Source: Chitinophagia bacterium (GTDB taxonomy: Bacteria > Bacteroidota > Bacteroidia > Chitinophagales > Chitinophagaceae). Taken from it: 5,383 nt of DNA. Under the pieces are notes generated by a model. The model made no database searches. It was given only the letters and a program-made list of their open reading frames with translations, and was not told where the DNA came from. The DNA lies in NCBI GenBank assembly GCA_010021705.1, contig RGMU01000121.1:1-5383 (forward strand). Reading direction: 5' to 3'. Every line of letters begins with the position of its first letter. The stretch's first letter is position 1. Of this stretch, positions 1 through 5,383 are shown in pieces. The position numbers and the translations under genes were made by a program.

Positions 1-317
1 GAAAGGGGCACATCTTGCAAAGGGCGTGTTAAGGGTGTGCGGATAACCTCTTGCCCCATGAGGTTGCAGAGGGAGAACGTGCAGCCATGCCCGCCGCTGA
101 CGGTAAGTACCTCTCTTGCAGGATTAGGGTAGATGGCGAGCTTTTCTGTGTTTAGCAGGGCTATTCCGTTTATTTGCGGCGTATCCGGGTACACCCACAC
201 TTTGACGGTATCAAACGTAGAAGCCCCACATAAGTCTAACCTGACTACATAGCTTGTAGTAACCATAGGGTGCACCTTTATACTCCCTCCGCTATCTATA
301 GCTGTGCCGCTGCCTAA
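1..317 (-). pseudogene. Continuation of the secreted gene after the TAG: Ig-like remainder and T9SS type A sorting domain (runs off window)
   Basis: Reading on in the same minus-strand frame after the TAG at 318-320 gives 105 stop-free codons to the window edge. The first part (LGSGTAIDSGG, then TTSYVVRLDLCG and FDTVKVWVYP) completes the Ig-like module that begins upstream. Then come LAIYPNPAREVLTV, with the YPNP motif at 120-131, and FSLCNLMGQEV, with LMGQEV at 45-62. These two blocks, about 20 residues apart, are the hallmark of the type A C-terminal domain that directs Bacteroidota proteins through the type IX secretion system. I estimate that roughly 20-30 residues lie beyond the window. 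No start codon context suggests a separate gene, so this is best read as the 3' part of the upstream gene, separated by one nonsense codon. I call it pseudogene-like; stop-codon readthrough or a base-call error are alternatives. Confidence 0.7.
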
Positions 318-1214
318 CTAATACCAATAAGCCGGCACACCATCCCCCCCACTTGCCACACCCAAGCGTGCCGTATCTCCGGGGCGCATGATAATAGTGT
401 CTCTACCCGCATACGCCCGCGCATCTGCCGGTAGCACACTTACATCATCTACAAAGTAGTAAGCATATAAGCACCGAAGTGTATCGCCACGCGCACCGGT
501 TCTTGAGCTAATATGCCTAAAATGGCTGCTATCAAAGAACATACCTATAGTTATAAATTTCTCCGTACCGTTTGCCGTAAAGCTACCCTGTATTTTCTCC
601 CAGCCTAATGTATCATAACGTATTAGGGTATCCACCACCTGCGGTGTGCAATGCGTTTGCGCTATGGCAGGGTGGGTAGTAGTATCTATGGTACCATCAT
701 CCAAATACGCACCTATTTTATCTATGGCATACTGCCCCCAACTAGTCCGGCTTACATAAAAACTTACACAATACTGTCTGCCAGCTACTAAGGTAGTAGC
801 TAATCTTCCCTGTAGATAATTTTGCCCCTCGAATGCAAGAAGTGTAGAAGAATAATAGTACCTATCCATAAAAAATGCTACGGTTGCCATACCGGTACCG
901 CTGTGCGGATACTGAAAACCCATCGCCTGTACAGGCCCCCCCCTACCGCAAATACGGCTATATTCCGGGAAAGTATCCATATATCTGCCGGTACATATAG
1001 CCCTGAAAGCACTATCGCCCCATACACCGTAATTAGTATCAATAGCATCCCAATAATGCGTATAGCGTATTTGGTCGTAAGCATAAGGACAGCTATCATA
1101 AACTTCAAAGGCACCATTAAGCACCAAATTACTCTGCGCATATACACAGGTAGATATTAAGCACAGCATTACTGCTGTTAAGCACAAAATAGCACTACGG
1201 TGTATATGTTTCAT
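318..1214 (-). CDS. Secreted T9SS-type surface protein, N-terminal part up to an in-frame TAG
   Basis: This frame encodes 298 residues before the TAG. I start it at the ATG at 1212-1214 because that gives a textbook signal peptide: basic MKHIHR, a hydrophobic core at about 8-22, then VYA with predicted cleavage between Ala26 and Gln27. An upstream TTG start at 1259 is unlikely because it lies inside the candidate promoter. The mature protein opens with NLVLNGAFE (29-37) and its first module ends with YFVDDVSV (253-260). That pattern suggests the jelly-roll, carbohydrate-binding-like fold common in large Bacteroidota exported proteins; ligand and function are unknown. From about 261 a linker (AGRDTIIMRPGDTARLG) begins an Ig/PKD-like module that breaks off at PAYWY. 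The frame continues open beyond the TAG into a T9SS sorting domain, so the gene as read would yield a protein without its export and anchoring signal. It is transcribed divergently from lipA. Confidence is high for secretion, low for specific role. Confidence 0.8.
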   Translation of the reverse strand: MKHIHRSAILCLTAVMLCLISTCVYAQSNLVLNGAFEVYDSCPYAYDQIRYTHYWDAIDTNYGVWGDSAFRAICTGRYMDTFPEYSRICGRGGPVQAMGFQYPHSGTGMATVAFFMDRYYYSSTLLAFEGQNYLQGRLATTLVAGRQYCVSFYVSRTSWGQYAIDKIGAYLDDGTIDTTTHPAIAQTHCTPQVVDTLIRYDTLGWEKIQGSFTANGTEKFITIGMFFDSSHFRHISSRTGARGDTLRCLYAYYFVDDVSVLPADARAYAGRDTIIMRPGDTARLGVASGGDGVPAYWY

Positions 1215-1256
1215 ATTATTAAAAATTATATATTTAAATGAGGCGTAAAAACAATA

Positions 1257-1264
1257 CAAAACTA
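1257..1264 (-). promoter_or_regulatory. Candidate -7 box for the secreted-protein gene
   Basis: On the minus strand this reads TAGTTTTG, an exact match to the Bacteroidota housekeeping -7 consensus TAnnTTTG. Transcription would start near 1250, leaving a leader of about 35 bases before the ATG at 1214. No clear TTG -33 element is visible at the usual distance, so the call rests on the -7 match and its position. Confidence 0.45.
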
Positions 1265-1320
1265 TGGATTTATTTTGGGAATAAAAACAGATTGTATGTT
1301 ATATTATTCAGAGTGAAGTG

Positions 1321-1333
1321 TTAATTTTATTAA
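1321..1333. repeat. Short AT-rich palindrome in the divergent intergenic region
   Basis: TTAAT-TTT-ATTAA is a perfect 5-base inverted repeat around a 3-base centre, lying between the two divergent promoter candidates. It could be a binding site for a dimeric regulator, but in AT-rich intergenic DNA such a short palindrome may be chance. It is too weak and lacks the T-tract of a terminator. Confidence 0.25.
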
Positions 1334-1382
1334 AGGTAGTGGCTGTTTAAAAATCCATTAAATCTCATTTTAAGCCCTAAAA

Positions 1383-1412
1383 AATTAACCCTGAATTAAC
1401 CCAAATTAACCC
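1383..1412. repeat. Three phased direct repeats AATTAACCC upstream of lipA
   Basis: The nonamer AATTAACCC occurs exactly at 1383-1391, 1394-1402 and 1404-1412, with start-to-start spacing of 11 and 10 bases, about one turn of the helix. All copies therefore face the same side of DNA. The array ends about 50 bases before the likely lipA transcription start, the usual place for an activator. No known regulator is recognised. It is far too short for a CRISPR array. Confidence 0.6.
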
Positions 1413-1425
1413 TCTTTCATGCTAA

Positions 1426-1457
1426 TTGTGGTAATTGGCAGATATGTAGTAACTTCG
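1426..1457 (+). promoter_or_regulatory. Candidate lipA promoter (TTG-N21-TAACTTCG)
   Basis: A TTG at 1426-1428 stands 21 bases before TAACTTCG at 1450-1457, which has one mismatch to TAnnTTTG. Both element types and the spacing suit a Bacteroidota promoter. Transcription would begin only a few bases before the lipA ATG at 1466, giving a nearly leaderless mRNA. This is plausible in a phylum that depends little on Shine-Dalgarno pairing but lowers confidence. A second TTG at 1435-1437 is too close to the -7 box. Confidence 0.35.
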
Positions 1458-1465
1458 TATTTCAA

Positions 1466-2401
1466 ATGAAAGAGTTACAAGTAATTAATAGTGCCGTAAA
1501 TGCAGAGGCAAGGGTAAAAAAGCCGGAGTGGCTTAAAGTAAAGCTACCCATAGGCGAAAAATATAGGCATGTACGAAACTTAGTAGAGCAAAATAAGCTA
1601 CACACAATATGCGTGAGCGGTAACTGCCCTAATATGGGCGAATGCTGGGGCGAAGGCACTGCCACATTTATGATATTGGGCAATATATGTACGCGCTCCT
1701 GCGGGTTTTGTGCGGTGGCTACGGGTCGCCCGCTACCGGTGGACTGGGACGAGCCGCAGCGCGTGGCAGAAGCTATACACCTTATGCAAGTAAAACATGC
1801 CGTTATTACTTCGGTGGACAGAGACGAGCTTAAAGACGGAGGCTCCATAATATGGGCAAATACCATTAAAGCCGTAAGGGCACTGAATCCAGGCACCACC
1901 TTAGAAACGCTTATCCCCGACTTTAAGGGCGAATACGACAACATAAAGCGCATTATTGACCAAGCCCCCGAAGTGGTGAGCCATAACATGGAAACAGTAG
2001 AACGGCTAACGCGTCAGGTGAGGATACAAGCCAAATACCACCGTAGCTTAGGCGTGTTAAGAACGCTAAAAGAAGGCGGAATGCGCACCAAAAGCGGCAT
2101 AATGTTAGGCTTAGGCGAAACCAAAGCCGAAGTATTGCAAACGCTGCAACACCTTGCCGACAATGGTGTAGATGTGGTAACGCTGGGGCAGTATCTACAA
2201 CCTACATCAAAGCACCTGCCGTTGGTGCGTTTTGTGCACCCCGATGAGTTTGCCGAATTTCAGGAAGCAGGCTATAAAATGGGCATAGACTATGTAGAAA
2301 GCGGTCCGTTAGTGCGGTCATCTTACCATAGCGAAAGGCATGTATTTGCCGGCAAAGGCAGGGCAGCGTGGCAAGCAAAAATGGCAGCATTGGAAGCGTA
2401 A
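1466..2401 (+). CDS. lipA: Lipoyl synthase (radical SAM)
   Basis: Encodes 311 residues, within the family's usual range. LipA inserts two sulfur atoms into an octanoyl chain carried on lipoyl-dependent enzymes such as pyruvate and 2-oxoglutarate dehydrogenases and the glycine cleavage H protein, in the cytoplasm. Both iron-sulfur clusters are visible. The auxiliary, sulfur-donating cluster has Cys49, Cys54 and Cys60 (CX4CX5C, in CVSGNCPNMGEC). The radical SAM cluster has Cys75, Cys79 and Cys82 (CX3CX2C, in CTRSCGFC). The C-terminal RSSY motif at 284-287 supplies Ser285, the family's extra ligand to the auxiliary cluster. VDRDEL (117-122), TLETLIPDF (145-153) and SHNMETV (172-178) are further family blocks. 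The ATG at 1466 is the natural start, followed by a short variable N-terminus and then PEWLKVKLPIG. No lipB or lplA partner is in the window. It ends in TAA, 120 bases before hemA; the enzymes are unrelated in pathway. Confidence 0.97.
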   Translation: MKELQVINSAVNAEARVKKPEWLKVKLPIGEKYRHVRNLVEQNKLHTICVSGNCPNMGECWGEGTATFMILGNICTRSCGFCAVATGRPLPVDWDEPQRVAEAIHLMQVKHAVITSVDRDELKDGGSIIWANTIKAVRALNPGTTLETLIPDFKGEYDNIKRIIDQAPEVVSHNMETVERLTRQVRIQAKYHRSLGVLRTLKEGGMRTKSGIMLGLGETKAEVLQTLQHLADNGVDVVTLGQYLQPTSKHLPLVRFVHPDEFAEFQEAGYKMGIDYVESGPLVRSSYHSERHVFAGKGRAAWQAKMAALEA

Positions 2402-2437
2402 CCCAAATTTAGCCTAATAAAATGCCTTTCTAACAAG

Positions 2438-2455
2438 TAATGACTACCTAATGAC
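2438..2455. repeat. Tandem TAATGAC repeat upstream of hemA
   Basis: TAATGAC occurs at 2438-2444 and 2449-2455, exactly 11 bases apart, about one helical turn. The pair lies roughly 45-62 bases before the predicted hemA transcription start, a typical position for an activator acting on the heme operon. Two 7-mers in AT-rich DNA can arise by chance, so this is a candidate only. No known binding motif is recognised. Confidence 0.35.
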
Positions 2456-2486
2456 AAACCAAGTGCCATAGTAAGATGTGGTAAGC

Positions 2487-2494
2487 TAACTTTG
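2487..2494 (+). promoter_or_regulatory. Candidate -7 box of the hemA operon
   Basis: TAACTTTG matches the Bacteroidota -7 consensus TAnnTTTG exactly. Transcription would start near 2500, giving a leader of about 22 bases before the hemA ATG at 2522. No TTG is present at the -33 distance, which could mean dependence on an activator. The box overlaps a TTG at 2492 that could be taken for a hemA start, arguing against that longer start. Confidence 0.55.
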
Positions 2495-2521
2495 CAGCCT
2501 AATCCATACCATAACCAATCT

Positions 2522-3715
2522 ATGCAGCAGTTTTGGCTTATTGGGCTAAGCTACAGAAATGCAAACACTTCACTAAGAGGACAGTTTGCCATGAATAAAG
2601 AACAATGCTTGCTTTTGTTAGAAGAAGCCGGCAAAGCGAACATAAGTGAAATTTTTGTACTGTCCACCTGCAACCGCACCGAGATTTATGCCCGCTGTGC
2701 AGACAGTGCCACTATAGTAAATCTATTTTGTCAAATTGTTAATGCTCCTTTATCCGTTTTAGAAGATTATGGCTATATTTACAATGATGAAAAGGCTATA
2801 CACCATCTTTACAAGGTAGCCACCGGCTTAGATTCTCAAATATTAGGCGACTTTGAAATATTAGGGCAGCTGAAAGAATCCTATAAATGGGCAAAAGACG
2901 CAGGTACAATAGGCACTTTTACAGACCGCTTGCTGAACAATGTTTTTCAATGTGCCAAAAGTGTTAAAACACATACAGCTATCAGTAGCGGCACGGTTTC
3001 GGTTTCTTTTGCTGCATTACAGTATATCAAAGACAATGTTAATGATATAGAACATAAAACTATCGTATTAGTAGGCTTGGGCAATATTGGGCAAACAACA
3101 TATAAAAATATTTTAGACTATTTGCCGCAAACTTCGCTGGTTTTAATTAACCGAACTTACGAAACCGGGCGTAACTTTGCAGCGGAGCAAAGGCTTCCCT
3201 TACTGTCCATTAACGAAATGGACAGTGCACTCAATAATGCCCATGTATTGATAGTGGCTACCAATGCTTCAAAACCACTAATAACAGCCGATATGCTTCG
3301 CAACAAACCCGTAGAACTTGTTATAGACCTTTCTGTGCCGTGCAATGTGGAGCAGTCGGTGTATAAGGGAGGCGAGTTTAAAGTTGTTAACGTAGATGAC
3401 TTATCGCAAATTAATGACGAAGCCTTAGAACGCCGCAAGCAAGAAGTGCCCCACGTACTAAACATTATTCAAGAGCACTATGCCGAGTTCAAAAAATGGT
3501 ATTATTTAAGAAAATATATTCCCATTATTAACGGCATGAAAGAAAAGCAAACGCTTGTTAACAGCTATCCGTTTTTCACTTCTACCACCACACTACCCTT
3601 GCCCAATACATTTAATACGCTTATGCAAGCCCTGTCTGCCAAGCCGGAACGGCACCTTATGCAAGGCTGCACCTATATAGAGGCACTAAACGATGTAATA
3701 GCACAATATGACTAA
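2522..3715 (+). CDS. hemA: Glutamyl-tRNA reductase
   Basis: Catalyses the first committed step of C5-pathway tetrapyrrole synthesis: NADPH-dependent reduction of glutamyl-tRNA(Glu) to glutamate-1-semialdehyde. I choose the ATG at 2522 (397 residues; MQQFWLIGLSYRN) over an upstream in-frame TTG at 2492, because the TTG lies in the promoter box and because this start places the catalytic cysteine of STCNRTEIY at Cys50, the same number as in the enterobacterial enzyme. The substrate-binding block HLYKVATGLDSQILGD lies at about 95-110. The NADPH-binding Rossmann motif GLGNIG is at 185-190, followed by NRT at 210-212. The helical dimerisation domain (ERRKQEVPHVLNII onward) is present but the C-terminus is somewhat short against the usual 410-420 residues. 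It is the first gene of the heme operon and overlaps hemC by 8 bases. HemL (aminomutase), its usual partner, is not in the window. Confidence 0.96.
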   Translation: MQQFWLIGLSYRNANTSLRGQFAMNKEQCLLLLEEAGKANISEIFVLSTCNRTEIYARCADSATIVNLFCQIVNAPLSVLEDYGYIYNDEKAIHHLYKVATGLDSQILGDFEILGQLKESYKWAKDAGTIGTFTDRLLNNVFQCAKSVKTHTAISSGTVSVSFAALQYIKDNVNDIEHKTIVLVGLGNIGQTTYKNILDYLPQTSLVLINRTYETGRNFAAEQRLPLLSINEMDSALNNAHVLIVATNASKPLITADMLRNKPVELVIDLSVPCNVEQSVYKGGEFKVVNVDDLSQINDEALERRKQEVPHVLNIIQEHYAEFKKWYYLRKYIPIINGMKEKQTLVNSYPFFTSTTTLPLPNTFNTLMQALSAKPERHLMQGCTYIEALNDVIAQYD

Positions 3716-4589
3716 AACGGTAAGAATAGGCACGCGCAGCAGCGAATTAGCCACGTGGCAAGCCACTTGGGTGAAAGATAAGCTAACCATGCTGGGTGCT
3801 AACTGTGAGTTGGTGTTTATTGAAAACACGGGAGACATAGACACTGTTACCCCGCTTTATCAAATGGGCGTGCAAGGTGTTTTTACCAAAGCATTAGACA
3901 TAGCTTTGTTGCAAAAAGAGATTGACATAGCCGTACACTCTATGAAAGATGTGCCCATTACACTGCCCGAAGGAATAGCCGAAGCTGCCGTATTAGAGCG
4001 CGCCTCTCACAAAGATGTATTGGTTTGCAACCAACAGCCCGATTTTCTTAATAACCCCACCCAAACGCTTACCATTGCCACAAGTAGCCTTCGCCGCAAA
4101 GCACAGTGGCTTAACAAATATCCTGATACAAATATTGAAAACATTAGGGGGAATTTAACCACCCGCTTAGCTAAATTAAAAAATAGCGATTGGCACGGGG
4201 CACTCTTTGCCCAAGCCGGCTTAGATAGATTAGGTATTAAACCCACATACTGCATAGAATTGGACTGGATGATACCCGCTCCAGCACAAGGCGCAGTAAT
4301 GGTAAATTGCCTGCAAACCCGAGAAGACCTGCTTGCCTTGTGTGCCGGTATCAACCATTGGCATACGCAAATATGCTGCCACGTGGAGCGTACTTTCTTA
4401 AAAACATTGGAGGGGGGGTGCACCGCTCCAATAGGAGCTTATGCACAAATTGCAGGCAAACAGATATTGTTTAAAGGCAATAAACTAAGCGAAGACGGTA
4501 GCCAAATAGCCTACACTATGCGCGAAGGCGAAATAGAAGACTACCGCCAAATGGGGTGGCTTGCAGCACAAGATATATTGAACTATTAA
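3708..4589 (+). CDS. hemC: Porphobilinogen deaminase (hydroxymethylbilane synthase)
   Basis: Polymerises four porphobilinogen units into linear hydroxymethylbilane in the cytoplasm. It has 293 residues, slightly short of the usual 300-315, mainly at the C-terminus. Family motifs run in order: RIGTRSSELATWQA (6-19), AVHSMKDVP (76-83) with catalytic Asp81, SSLRRKAQ (126-133) and NIRGNLTTRLAKL (145-157) with the substrate-carboxylate-binding arginines, and IPAPAQGAV (189-197). LEGGCTAPIGAYA (234-246) carries Cys238, which binds the dipyrromethane cofactor. The start codon lies inside the end of hemA (ATGACTAA shared, 8 bases), so translational coupling is likely; hemD follows 10 bases after the TAA. 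A run of seven G (4412-4418) sits directly before the Cys238 codon without breaking the frame. Confidence 0.97.
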   Translation: MTKTVRIGTRSSELATWQATWVKDKLTMLGANCELVFIENTGDIDTVTPLYQMGVQGVFTKALDIALLQKEIDIAVHSMKDVPITLPEGIAEAAVLERASHKDVLVCNQQPDFLNNPTQTLTIATSSLRRKAQWLNKYPDTNIENIRGNLTTRLAKLKNSDWHGALFAQAGLDRLGIKPTYCIELDWMIPAPAQGAVMVNCLQTREDLLALCAGINHWHTQICCHVERTFLKTLEGGCTAPIGAYAQIAGKQILFKGNKLSEDGSQIAYTMREGEIEDYRQMGWLAAQDILNY

Positions 4590-4599
4590 ACCAGCCTTA

Positions 4600-5301
4600 A
4601 TGCCCCAAATATTATCCACTGCGCATATTCCCTTTAGCCCTTCGCACCCCGAAATGGTATTGCATTGCCTTAACTTTATAGCCATAGATTATGAGCAGTC
4701 GCCTGAAAACATAAAGTTATACAACAGCATAGCCCACAAAAATATTACGGCAATATTCACAAGCAGCCATGCCGTAAAAGCCGTATTCAGCTATATTCAG
4801 CCCCAAAATTGGGACATTTTTTGCTTAGACAATAGCACCAAAGATGCCCTAATAGCAGTAGGCTTAGGGGAGCAAATTGTAGCTACAGCTCCTAATGCCC
4901 AAGCATTGGCATTAGAAATAATTAAAAGTAATTTTAACATTGAGCACCCTACTTACTTTTTTTGTAGCAACATGCGCTTAAACACATTACCTTATGCCCT
5001 AAAACGATTTAAAGTAACTCCTATTGAAGTTATAGCCTATACCACCCGGCTAACGCCTCAATCCATAGATACTGCACCTTATTCAGGCATATTATTCTAC
5101 AGCCCAAGTGGCGTTAATAGCTTTTTTACCAACAATACGGTCTTGCCCCACACCACCCTATTCTCTATAGGAACAACCACTACAGAAGCCTTACAAAAGC
5201 ACAGCGATAACAAAATTATTACCATAGACTACCCCTCCAAAAAAGAGCTATTAGCCACTGCGGAAAACTATTTATTACAACAACAGACAATATTAATATA
5301 G
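4600..5301 (+). CDS. hemD: Uroporphyrinogen-III synthase
   Basis: Closes hydroxymethylbilane to uroporphyrinogen III while inverting ring D. HemD is poorly conserved in sequence, and the call rests on 233 residues (near the family's usual 240-260), position between hemC and hemE, and the remaining family blocks: ILST near the N-terminus (4-7), IFTSSHAVKAV (52-62), ILFYSPSGVNSFF (164-176) and SIGTTTTEALQ (189-199). These fit the two-lobed fold of the family. The start ATG lies 10 bases after the hemC stop, without a clear ribosome-binding site. It ends in TAG, the only complete gene in the window to do so, and the hemE ATG follows at the very next base in the same reading frame. Suppression of this TAG would make a HemD-HemE fusion; I regard the TAG as a real stop. 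Confidence 0.92.
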   Translation: MPQILSTAHIPFSPSHPEMVLHCLNFIAIDYEQSPENIKLYNSIAHKNITAIFTSSHAVKAVFSYIQPQNWDIFCLDNSTKDALIAVGLGEQIVATAPNAQALALEIIKSNFNIEHPTYFFCSNMRLNTLPYALKRFKVTPIEVIAYTTRLTPQSIDTAPYSGILFYSPSGVNSFFTNNTVLPHTTLFSIGTTTTEALQKHSDNKIITIDYPSKKELLATAENYLLQQQTILI

Positions 5302-5383
5302 ATGTTACAAAACAACCTTTTGCTCCAAGCCCTAAAAGGCGAAAATGTAAGCCGCCCTCCGGTATGGATGATGAGGCAGGCAG
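5302..5383 (+). CDS. hemE: Uroporphyrinogen decarboxylase, N-terminal fragment (cut by window end)
   Basis: Only the first 27 codons are present. They encode MLQNNLLLQALKGENVSRPP followed by VWMMRQA and the first base of the next codon. RPPVWMMRQAG is the signature N-terminal block of HemE, whose arginines bind the substrate carboxylates, so the identification is firm despite the short length. The enzyme decarboxylates the four acetate side chains of uroporphyrinogen III to give coproporphyrinogen III, the step after HemD. The ATG follows the hemD TAG with no gap and in frame, so it is probably translated by ribosomes that have just ended hemD. Confidence 0.93.
   Translation, partial: MLQNNLLLQALKGENVSRPPVWMMRQA

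Noticed and set aside
320..350. Frameshift at the G7 tract as the cause of the premature stop
   Set aside because: The protein sequence before (PAYWY) and after (LGSG) the TAG is in one and the same frame, so a single base substitution explains it without any indel.
822..1160. Open frame of 112 codons on the plus strand, and another of 89 codons (878-1147) on the minus strand
   Set aside because: Both lie wholly inside the secreted-protein gene in other frames and show no family motifs or coherent protein features.
1383..1412. CRISPR array or telomere-like repeat
   Set aside because: Repeat units are 9 bases with 1-2 base gaps and only three copies, with no spacers.
1462..1989. Minus-strand open frame of 175 codons opposite lipA
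   Set aside because: It is an antisense shadow of lipA, whose plus-strand frame carries all catalytic motifs.
2402..2486. Rho-independent terminator or small gene between lipA and hemA
   Set aside because: No GC-rich stem followed by a T-tract and no convincing short coding frame can be seen.
2492..2521. Extended hemA start at TTG 2492
   Set aside because: The TTG lies within the exact -7 promoter match, and the added ten residues have no counterpart in the family; the ATG at 2522 places the catalytic cysteine at position 50.
3157..4423. Minus-strand open frames at 3157-3465 and 4007-4423
   Set aside because: These are antisense shadows of hemA and hemC and show no recognisable domain.
318..5301. 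Genome-wide reassignment of TAG to an amino acid, suggested by open frames after both TAG codons
   Set aside because: lipA, hemA, hemC and hemD total over 1,200 codons with no internal TAG and have normal family lengths, so TAG is not a common sense codon here.

Overview
The window looks like chromosomal DNA of a Bacteroidota bacterium, perhaps from the Chitinophaga/Sphingobacteria side of the phylum (the finer placement is a guess). Three things point there. There is a secreted protein with a type IX secretion (T9SS) sorting domain. Sequences matching the Bacteroidota promoter -7 element (TAnnTTTG) sit upstream of its gene and of hemA. The genes have no clear Shine-Dalgarno sequences. The gene order lipA, then hemA-hemC-hemD-hemE, with short gaps and overlaps, also suits the phylum.

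Left part (1-1214, minus strand): one gene for an exported, probably cell-surface or released protein. It has a clear signal peptide, a jelly-roll-like N-terminal module and an Ig-like linker. Its frame is cut by a single in-frame TAG at 318-320. Translation past that TAG stays open to the window edge for 105 codons and encodes the rest of the Ig-like module and most of a type A T9SS C-terminal domain. The gene is therefore broken by one nonsense codon, subject to readthrough, or affected by a sequencing error. This is the most notable point in the window.

Middle (1215-1465): a divergent intergenic region of 251 bases. It holds a -7-like box for the secreted gene, a small AT-rich palindrome, three AATTAACCC repeats spaced about one helical turn apart, and a weaker promoter candidate for lipA. 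No gene is visible in it.

Right part (1466-5383, plus strand): lipA (lipoyl synthase), a 120-base gap with a good hemA -7 box and a short tandem repeat, then a tight tetrapyrrole operon. HemA makes glutamate-1-semialdehyde from glutamyl-tRNA. HemC joins four porphobilinogens into hydroxymethylbilane. HemD closes that to uroporphyrinogen III. HemE, cut off by the window end, decarboxylates it to coproporphyrinogen III. hemL and hemB, needed between HemA and HemC, are not in the window. All four complete plus-strand genes keep their family motifs and look functional.

I do not see a new multi-gene system. Most of the window is ordinary housekeeping sequence. The points worth checking are the amber-interrupted T9SS gene, the zero-gap in-frame TAG-ATG junction between hemD and hemE, and the two helically phased repeat sets upstream of lipA and hemA.
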